A DNA stretch of 26,057 nt from an uncultured Clostridium sp. (GTDB lineage: Bacteria > Bacillota_A > Clostridia > TANB77 > CAG-508). The notes beneath the pieces were generated by a model, which did no database searches, was not told the DNA's origin, and worked only from the letters and a program-made list of their open reading frames with translations. The stretch is from assembly GCA_951800935.1 (NCBI GenBank), contig CATOLW010000002.1, forward strand, positions 1 through 26,057, read 5' to 3'. Each line of letters begins with the position of its first letter. The first letter of the stretch is position 1. The translations under genes and the position numbers were made by a program. Positions 20,799 to 26,057 of the stretch are shown here, piece by piece.

Positions 20799-20985
20799 AT
20801 TTTGGATTTTTTCTTGCCATTTTAGTATTTTGTCCGATTTTTAAGTTAATCTCTTATTTTATTATATGTGGATTTTTTCAAAGTATTACTAACTTTGCTT
20901 ACATTTTTTATTTTCGGATTTAATTTTTATAAATTTTTTATTTGATCAGTTTGTCTTTACCAATAATATTCCTATAACTTTGATT

Positions 20986-22875
20986 TTATTTTATATAAAG
21001 TGTAAATCTAACAGCAGAATACCCATCATTAGCATAATTCATTTTATTTTTAGTTCGAGCCATTGGAAAAAACACATCACCTAAAGAACGATCTGCTCCT
21101 CTAAACCATCGCCCATTTGGAGCATCACTCTCTAAAGTTATTTCTTTACAACATCCCAATAAATCATATACGTTATTTAACTTATCACTTGCTACACTTC
21201 CTGTAACAGGAGTCTTATTATAGCTTGTCCCCTGAATTGGTGTTGGAGATGTTACATCCATTCCATTACTAAATAGCCAATTCATCATAGCATCATATTG
21301 GCTTCCCCATATCATGCTACTTCCCACGGACTTCTCACTTCCTTCATAAGTTTTAGATACTTTATATAGAAGATACCAACATCCACTACCACCGCCTTGG
21401 GTAGTTGGCATAACATTAGCCTTTGATTGGATTGTAGCACTACTTCCTCTAGATGTACTTGTACTATCTTTTGCACTCATTTCATATCTTGATACATAAA
21501 ATCCTCTATATTTCTCTACACTTTCTATCATTTTATTGTACTCATTTTGTAAACTCTCTGCTGTTAATCCTACTGTATTATAACTAGAAGCATCTCCTTC
21601 TGTACTGCTTGTCAAATAGGTTGGTTCACTACCTAAATTAAAAACAGCTTCACTATTGCCATCTTTAAAATCATATAATATTCCTTTGCTATTATCACTA
21701 CTTCCCCTATATGCCATTGCTTTATTTCCAGTTTCCTTTGTTTGTATATCTGATATCGTTATTGTTTTACTTGTACTATTTCCTACTGTATCTGTTACTT
21801 TAAAAGTATAGTCCCCGTTTGCTGTCACTGTATAAGTTGCTGTTGTAGATGTAGCACTTGTTTTGGTTATATTTTGTGTTGTTATATTTTCTATTGTTTT
21901 TATTCCAGAATCTGTATCACTTCCTGTTATTGTAATTTCTGCACTTCCTGTTATCTTTTCAATTCCTGTATTAGCTGCTGTCGCCACTGGATAATTTACT
22001 GGCACCCATACAAACTGACTTCCTTCACTATTATCTTTTATTACTAAGCCTGTATCTACTGTTCCTTCTACTCTAGTAAAGCCTTTTGGAATTGGTGCTT
22101 TATTTCCATCACTATCTGTATAAATACTTCCATTTTGTGGAGTTTCTGGTGTTTTTGGTACATAAGATGGTAGTATTGTTTGAATTGATTCCTTTATCGT
22201 TGGATCTGTTTTATCAATGATTGTTACTTTTCCAGTAGCATACCCACTTATTTGGCCACTACTATCTTTTACTCTTGCATAAATTTCCCCATTTTGTGTC
22301 ATCGTTACTGCTGTTATATAGTCTTTCCAATTATCCTCAACAGATGGATCTTCTATTGTATATTGTAAAGTATAGCGCTCTGCTAGTGTCACTTTTATTG
22401 TAACTTCTACATTTTCTCTTGTCCAAGTACTTGGATTTATAATAAATTCTATATCACTTTCTTGTATATCTGGTGGTGTCTCTTCTGGATTTTCAACATA
22501 TTCTACACTTTCTTCTGTAACTAGATAGATGTATCCCTCTTTTGTTATTACTTGTATTGTTTCATCGTTTTTTCTTATTATGGATGCTTCTTCAAAAACA
22601 TTATCCTTCCTTATCTCTTCTTCATATCGATCCATATATTCCTTTGTATTTAACTTTTTTAATATTTTCTCTGGTTGCAATCCAATTTTTATCATTTCTA
22701 GTCTTTCTTTATATTCTGCTTTTTTGGTTTCTTCTTTGGCTGTATTAGCTTTTGTTAGCAAACCATTTGTTCCTGTTAGCATAGTTACAGATATTGCAGC
22801 TAATATAAGAAGAACAATAATCGTAACAATTAGTGCTATTAACGTTATTGCTTTTTCTTGTTTTAATTTTTCCAT
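20986..22875 (-). CDS. pilin-like surface protein with Ig-like segments and FGE-like C-terminus
   Basis: 629 residues, not assigned to a named gene. The N-terminus has a pilin-type hydrophobic helix at about 7-37 (KAITLIALIVTIIVLLILAA), followed by charged helix (KANTAKEETKKAEYKERLEM). The middle (about 140-370) holds Ig-like segments with Thr-rich strands (TYTVTANGDYTFKVTDTVGNS). The C-terminal 200 residues, with RGFYVSRYEM, NVYDLLGCCKEITLE, GRWFRGADRS and SAVRFTLYI, resemble the formylglycine-generating-enzyme (SUMF1/C-type-lectin-like) fold used as a surface display domain; catalytic activity is not implied. The ATG at 22875 has AGAAAGG upstream; an ATG at 22899 overlaps the previous stop (ATGA) but lacks an SD. 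Probably co-transcribed with the upstream small membrane protein. No in-frame CGG. Confidence 0.82.
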   Translation of the reverse strand: MEKLKQEKAITLIALIVTIIVLLILAAISVTMLTGTNGLLTKANTAKEETKKAEYKERLEMIKIGLQPEKILKKLNTKEYMDRYEEEIRKDNVFEEASIIRKNDETIQVITKEGYIYLVTEESVEYVENPEETPPDIQESDIEFIINPSTWTRENVEVTIKVTLAERYTLQYTIEDPSVEDNWKDYITAVTMTQNGEIYARVKDSSGQISGYATGKVTIIDKTDPTIKESIQTILPSYVPKTPETPQNGSIYTDSDGNKAPIPKGFTRVEGTVDTGLVIKDNSEGSQFVWVPVNYPVATAANTGIEKITGSAEITITGSDTDSGIKTIENITTQNITKTSATSTTATYTVTANGDYTFKVTDTVGNSTSKTITISDIQTKETGNKAMAYRGSSDNSKGILYDFKDGNSEAVFNLGSEPTYLTSSTEGDASSYNTVGLTAESLQNEYNKMIESVEKYRGFYVSRYEMSAKDSTSTSRGSSATIQSKANVMPTTQGGGSGCWYLLYKVSKTYEGSEKSVGSSMIWGSQYDAMMNWLFSNGMDVTSPTPIQGTSYNKTPVTGSVASDKLNNVYDLLGCCKEITLESDAPNGRWFRGADRSLGDVFFPMARTKNKMNYANDGYSAVRFTLYIK

Positions 22876-22895
22876 AATTATTTTAACCTTTCTAA

Positions 22896-23348
22896 TCATT
22901 CTTGTTTTTTTGTAATGCTAAAATCATATGCATTAGCATAATCAAAAGTTATGCTACTACTAAACTGCATACTCTTTCCTGGTTCTAATGTTCCTAAAAA
23001 AGCTCCTGCTGTTATTATTTCATTTCCTTGTTTATCTAATATCTTTACATTAACTGGATATCCACCTTTTATAGTATTTGAGATGTTAGTCACTGTGCCT
23101 AATAATAATGTTACATTTCCTTTCTCTGTTAGTTGAAAATTAGTGATTTCCATTCCATCTATTGTTTTGGTTTCGTGTAACTTATCACTTGTGTTCATTT
23201 TTGTTCCATCTTCTAGCACATCGATAAATTCCTCTTTTACCTCTATATTTTCTTCTTTATTTTTGTTGCTCCTTACCATAGCCATTATTATAACAAGAAT
23301 CATAATAACTAGTAATATAACTATCATTCTTTTTTCTTTTTGTTTCAT
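22896..23348 (-). CDS. small membrane-anchored protein with FxLYD-like domain
   Basis: 150 residues. After a basic start, a transmembrane segment lies at about 8-26 (MIVILLVIMILVIIMAMV). The outside part (about 60-145) has the pattern LLLGTVTNISN, PVNVKILDKQGNEI and LGTLEPGKSMQFS, which resembles the FxLYD/DUF-type beta-sandwich of exported Bacillota proteins. The start is chosen at the ATG at 23348, 8 bases after an AGGA; the open frame reaches a GTG at 23399 without a good RBS. The stop overlaps a possible start of the next gene. Function is unknown; an extracytoplasmic role with the adjacent surface protein is inferred from linkage. No in-frame CGG. Confidence 0.75.
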   Translation of the reverse strand: MKQKEKRMIVILLVIMILVIIMAMVRSNKNKEENIEVKEEFIDVLEDGTKMNTSDKLHETKTIDGMEITNFQLTEKGNVTLLLGTVTNISNTIKGGYPVNVKILDKQGNEIITAGAFLGTLEPGKSMQFSSSITFDYANAYDFSITKKQE

Positions 23349-23399
23349 TCTTCTTTTCCTTTCTTTTGTTTTTTGGATGTATTTTCTATTATTATCCAC

Positions 23400-23657
23400 T
23401 ATTTCAAGCCATAGTATACATTGTTTTCCTTTCTATATACTCAAACTTTTTACTTTTAAAGGTATTTATTTCCCATGTTCTACTATTTTTTAATGATTTA
23501 TAGGTATTGTATCAATTATTCAAATTAGTGTCAACGACTTTTCGTCATTCAATTTATTCCCAAAAAATTCCCAAAAAATTCACACTAAATTCATTGTATA
23601 TTTTTCTTTAATATGTTATGATACATTTGTATATAATAAAATTAAGGAGGTTTTCAT
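23400..23657. promoter_or_regulatory. divergent intergenic region with lemA promoter
   Basis: No gene is visible. On the plus strand TTGTAT (23594-23599), 17-base spacer and TATGAT (23617-23622) form a good promoter for lemA, followed by AAGGAGG at 23644-23650. A short direct repeat, TTCCCAAAAAA occurring twice, lies at about 23557-23580. On the minus side a TATACT near 23414-23419 could be a -10 box for the small membrane protein gene, without a well-placed -35. Confidence 0.65.
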
Positions 23658-24212
23658 ATGTTCGGTTGGATTTTACTAGCTATCCTTGTCGTTTTAGTTC
23701 TTGCGATTATTGGAATGTACAATGGTTTAGTTCAGTCTAAAATAAAAGTAGAAAATGCTTGGAGTCAAATTGATGTACAATTACAAAGAAGATTTGATTT
23801 AATTCCAAATTTTGTAGAAACGGTTAAAGGTTATATGAATCATGAAAAAGAAACCTTTGAAAAAATAGCTGAACTTAGAACCTCTTGGGCAAATACTCAA
23901 AGTGTTTCAGAAAAAGCTACTTTAGATAATCAATTATCAACTGCCTTAAAAACCATCATGGCAGTATCTGAAAGTTATCCAGAATTAAAAGCAAATGAAA
24001 ACTTTTCAGAATTATCCGAAGAATTAAGAAATACGGAAAATAAAATTTCCTTTTCTAGACAATTTTATAATGATACCGTAACTATGTACAATACTAAGTT
24101 AGAAGTATTCCCTTCTAATATCATTGCTGGTATGTTTAACTTTAAGCCAAGTGATTTATTTAAAACGCAAAGTGATGAAACTAGAAAAAATGTAAAAGTA
24201 GATTTTTCATAA
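23658..24212 (+). CDS. lemA: LemA family membrane protein
   Basis: 184 residues with an N-terminal transmembrane helix (about 3-23) and the family signature NAWSQIDVQLQRRFDLIPNF at 31-50, followed by long helices (ETVKGYMNHE, ENKISFSRQFYNDTVTMYN). LemA proteins are membrane-anchored helical proteins of unsettled role, often encoded beside HtpX-type proteases, as here. The ATG at 23658 has AAGGAGG 7 bases upstream. It is the first gene of a two-gene plus-strand unit, opposite to all its neighbours. No in-frame CGG; three CGGs occur out of frame. Confidence 0.94.
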   Translation: MFGWILLAILVVLVLAIIGMYNGLVQSKIKVENAWSQIDVQLQRRFDLIPNFVETVKGYMNHEKETFEKIAELRTSWANTQSVSEKATLDNQLSTALKTIMAVSESYPELKANENFSELSEELRNTENKISFSRQFYNDTVTMYNTKLEVFPSNIIAGMFNFKPSDLFKTQSDETRKNVKVDFS

Positions 24213-24272
24213 AAAGAATTGGAGGTTGCGGGAAGTAATTTCCATTCTTTTTTCTTAAGAAAGGATTTAAAA

Positions 24273-25178
24273 ATGTTTGAAAATATAAAGAGAAATAAAA
24301 TAGAATCCGGTGTGATTGTTTCTATTTTTGTCATTGTTATTACTTTAATTGTTTATTTTATTTGTCATGCTTTAAACCTTGGCACTATGTCTGTTGTTAT
24401 TGCTCTTATTTTTTCCCTTACTTCTGCTTGGGGTTCCTACTATTATAGTGATAAAATTGTTTTGTCTTTAAATCATGCAAGACCTGCTACTAAAGAAGAA
24501 GATTTAAAAATTGTAAATATTTTAGATAGTTTGATGATTACTTCTGGTTTGTCGGTTAAACCAAAACTTTATGTAACAGAAGACTTACAACCAAATGCCT
24601 TTGCTACAGGAAGAAATCCAGAAAATGCTGTTATTTGTATTACAACTGGCTTATTAGAAAAATTAGATTATTATGAATTAGAAGGTGTTATTGCTCATGA
24701 GTTAAGTCATATTAAAAATTATGATATTCGTCTTAGCCTAATTGTTTCTGTTATGCTAGGTTTTATTGTTATGCTTTCTGATATCTTTTCTCGTACTTTG
24801 TTTTGGGGTGGTCTTAATCGTGATAGAGATAATGATAATAAAGGAAATGGTATTTTGATGCTCGTAGGTCTTGTATTTTTAATACTATCTCCCATTTTTG
24901 GCTCTTTGATGCAACTTGCTCTTTCTCGAAAAAGGGAATTTTTGGCTGATAGCACTGCAGTTGAATTTACTCGTAATCCAGATGGTTTGATTTCGGCTCT
25001 TCAAAAGTTGGATCGTGATGAAAACCAATTGTCTACTGCCAATAGTGCTACTGCTAACATGTATATTGTAAATCCTTTTAAAAAAAATACAAAGGAGGGG
25101 CAAAAAAAGTCTTCTAGTTTATGGTCTACTCATCCTAGTATTGAAGATAGAATTGAAGCCTTAAAGAATTTAAAATAA
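24273..25178 (+). CDS. htpX: HtpX-like M48 zinc metalloprotease
   Basis: Membrane zinc protease for turnover of damaged membrane proteins. 302 residues. Transmembrane segments lie at about 16-35 and 38-55 and again at about 155-205 around a short loop. The catalytic HELSH motif is at residues 142-146, and the third zinc ligand is the Glu of SRKREFLADSTAVEF near residue 222. The C-terminal STHPSIEDRIEAL motif is standard for M48 proteases. The start is the ATG at 24273 preceded by AAAGGA; an in-frame TTG at 24219 would add a non-family extension. It is co-transcribed with lemA, a common pairing. The length is normal. No in-frame CGG. Confidence 0.95.
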   Translation: MFENIKRNKIESGVIVSIFVIVITLIVYFICHALNLGTMSVVIALIFSLTSAWGSYYYSDKIVLSLNHARPATKEEDLKIVNILDSLMITSGLSVKPKLYVTEDLQPNAFATGRNPENAVICITTGLLEKLDYYELEGVIAHELSHIKNYDIRLSLIVSVMLGFIVMLSDIFSRTLFWGGLNRDRDNDNKGNGILMLVGLVFLILSPIFGSLMQLALSRKREFLADSTAVEFTRNPDGLISALQKLDRDENQLSTANSATANMYIVNPFKKNTKEGQKKSSSLWSTHPSIEDRIEALKNLK

Positions 25179-25238
25179 GAAAGATTGAGATATTCCTCCA
25201 GAAACTTTACTAAAAAATATTTGTCAGATAATAAAAGT

Positions 25239-25271
25239 AATAGAAAAAGACATTATATGTCTTTTTCTATT
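25239..25271. terminator. bidirectional terminator between htpX and tatD
   Basis: Perfect 15-bp stem AATAGAAAAAGACAT / ATGTCTTTTTCTATT with a 3-base loop, lying between two convergent genes. A/T-rich flanks serve both strands; the 3' arm ends just after the tatD stop region. Confidence 0.85.
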
Positions 25272-26048
25272 TTATTTGAAAAATATTTTTTGTATTTTCA
25301 TAGGTTATGTTTGCTACTTCTTCTAAAGTTATTTCTTTTACTTCTGCGATTTTTTGCGCTATATATTTAACATTTCTTGGGTCATTTCTTCTACCTCTTA
25401 AAGGTTCTGGTGATAAGTAAGGACTATCGGTCTCGATTAACATTTTATTATTGGGTACCATTCCGAATAATCTCGTCTGCATTTTTGGAATTTTTAAAGG
25501 TAATTGGTCCTGCAAAAGAAATATAAAAACCTAATTTTAATGCTTCTTTTACTAATTCTCTATTTAAAGGACAACAATGAAATACTCCTTTTTTTGCCAC
25601 TTCTTTTTTCTTTACTATTTCTAATGTATCCATAATGGCTTCTCTTGTATGGATTACAATTGGAAGTTTTAATTGGTTCGCTAATTCAATTTGTTGTATA
25701 AAGGCTTGTTTTTGTAACTCTTTATTGTCTTGTTCCCAATAATAATCTAGTCCAATTTCGCCGAATTGCTACTACTTTTTTATTTTGTAGTACTATTTTT
25801 CTAATTTCTTCTAACATTTTCCACAGTTCTTCTTCTGATTGTGGAATATCATTAGGAGATATTCCTGCCGTCGCATAAATAAATTCATATTGCTTAGCTA
25901 ACTTACTTGCTTGTTTTGAGCCTTCTAAGTTATAACCCGCCGATATAAAGTTAGTTATACCTGCTCTTTTTATTTGTTCGATAATTACTTTTCTATCTTC
26001 ATCAAATTTTTCATCATCTAGATGAGCATGACTATCAAATAATTCCAT
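25267..26048 (-). CDS. tatD: TatD family metal-dependent DNase, with two CGG +1 frameshifts
   Basis: Metal-dependent deoxyribonuclease of the TatD family (TIM-barrel hydrolase), cytoplasmic, linked to DNA degradation and repair. The ATG at 26048 encodes MELFDSHAHLDDEKF with the metal-binding HAH motif at 7-9. Codon 96 is CGG (25763-25761); skipping the C restores AI-G-EIGLDYYWEQD, the family's second metal motif. Codon 195 is CGG (25465-25463); skipping the C restores II-G-MVPNNKMLIETDSPYL, the third signature. The central part has LPIVIHTREA and FHCCP. The total is 259 residues, normal for the family. Zero-frame reading stops 12 and 4 codons after the two CGGs. No other in-frame CGG. It converges on htpX. 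The upstream neighbour is outside the window. Confidence 0.94.
25462..25465 (-). other. CGG +1 recoding site 2 in tatD (ATT C GGA ATG)
   Basis: Codon 195. The zero frame gives Arg-Asn-Gly-Thr-Gln-stop. The +1 frame gives Gly-Met-Val-Pro-Asn, leading directly into the LIETDSPYL motif. The Gly itself is at a variable position in the family. Confidence 0.85.
25760..25763 (-). other. CGG +1 recoding site 1 in tatD (ATT C GGC GAA)
   Basis: Codon 96. The zero frame gives Arg-Arg-Asn-Trp and then a stop. The +1 frame gives Gly-Glu-Ile-Gly-Leu-Asp, the invariant G-E-I/C-G-L-D motif with the metal-binding Glu, so both the Gly and the frame are required. Confidence 0.88.
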
Positions 26049-26057
26049 CTAAACTCT

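Noticed and set aside
20739..20985. Possible small gene between the FGE-like gene and the G5/3D gene
   Set aside because: Only short AT-rich frames without RBS are visible; the region holds the promoter of the G5/3D gene and otherwise nothing I can support.
24065..24334. Minus-strand open frame opposite the end of lemA and the start of htpX
   Set aside because: It is a shadow frame without family resemblance or RBS; both plus-strand genes are well supported.

Overview
The window is an AT-rich stretch of a low-GC Gram-positive (Bacillota) chromosome. It probably comes from an uncultured gut-type Clostridia lineage; this is inferred from the gene families, the strong AGGAGG ribosome binding sites, the TTGACA/TAAAAT promoters and the pilin-like N-termini of the surface proteins. 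It carries 18 protein genes. Sixteen lie on the minus strand; lemA and htpX lie on the plus strand. I saw no tRNA, rRNA, CRISPR array, insertion sequence or phage gene.

The main result is a recoding pattern. dnaB, rpoB, rpoC and tatD look broken: together they hold seven one-base frameshifts (dnaB 1, rpoC 1, rpoB 3, tatD 2). All seven have the same form. The reading frame meets an in-frame CGG codon, and the protein continues correctly only if the C is skipped and GGN is read as glycine (CGGA four times, CGGT twice, CGGC once). Six of the seven restored glycines fall at positions that are conserved in the families. Checking every CGG trinucleotide I could find on the coding strands, I found no in-frame CGG used as an ordinary arginine codon in any of the 18 genes, while roughly forty CGGs occur out of frame. 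AGA, AGG, CGA and CGC are used as arginine codons. The simplest reading is that CGG is no longer an arginine codon here and acts as an obligatory +1 frameshift codon (a CGGN quadruplet for Gly, or out-of-frame binding of tRNA-Gly). Random sequencing error does not explain why every extra C sits exactly in phase before a glycine codon.

Layout on the minus strand, from high to low coordinates. tatD (two CGG shifts) converges on the plus-strand pair lemA-htpX across a shared terminator. Upstream of lemA, and divergent from it, are a small membrane-anchored protein and a large pilin-like/FGE-like surface protein. Next come a G5/3D-domain cell-wall protein and the unit xth - AI-2E-family permease - small-multidrug-export-family protein, followed by another pilin-like protein. 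The RNA polymerase unit follows: rpoB (three shifts), an unrecognised coiled-coil gene with an internal duplication, and rpoC (one shift). Then come gdpP, a 974-residue surface protein with InlB-type repeats, Ig-like repeats and a probable beta-helix, and finally the dnaB-rplI-tilS unit, with tilS cut by the window edge.

As a set, the genes serve replication, transcription, translation, tRNA modification, DNA repair, c-di-AMP turnover and the cell surface. The frameshift codons fall in essential genes, so efficient recoding must be constitutive if these sequences are correct. Without it, RNA polymerase and the replicative helicase could not be made.
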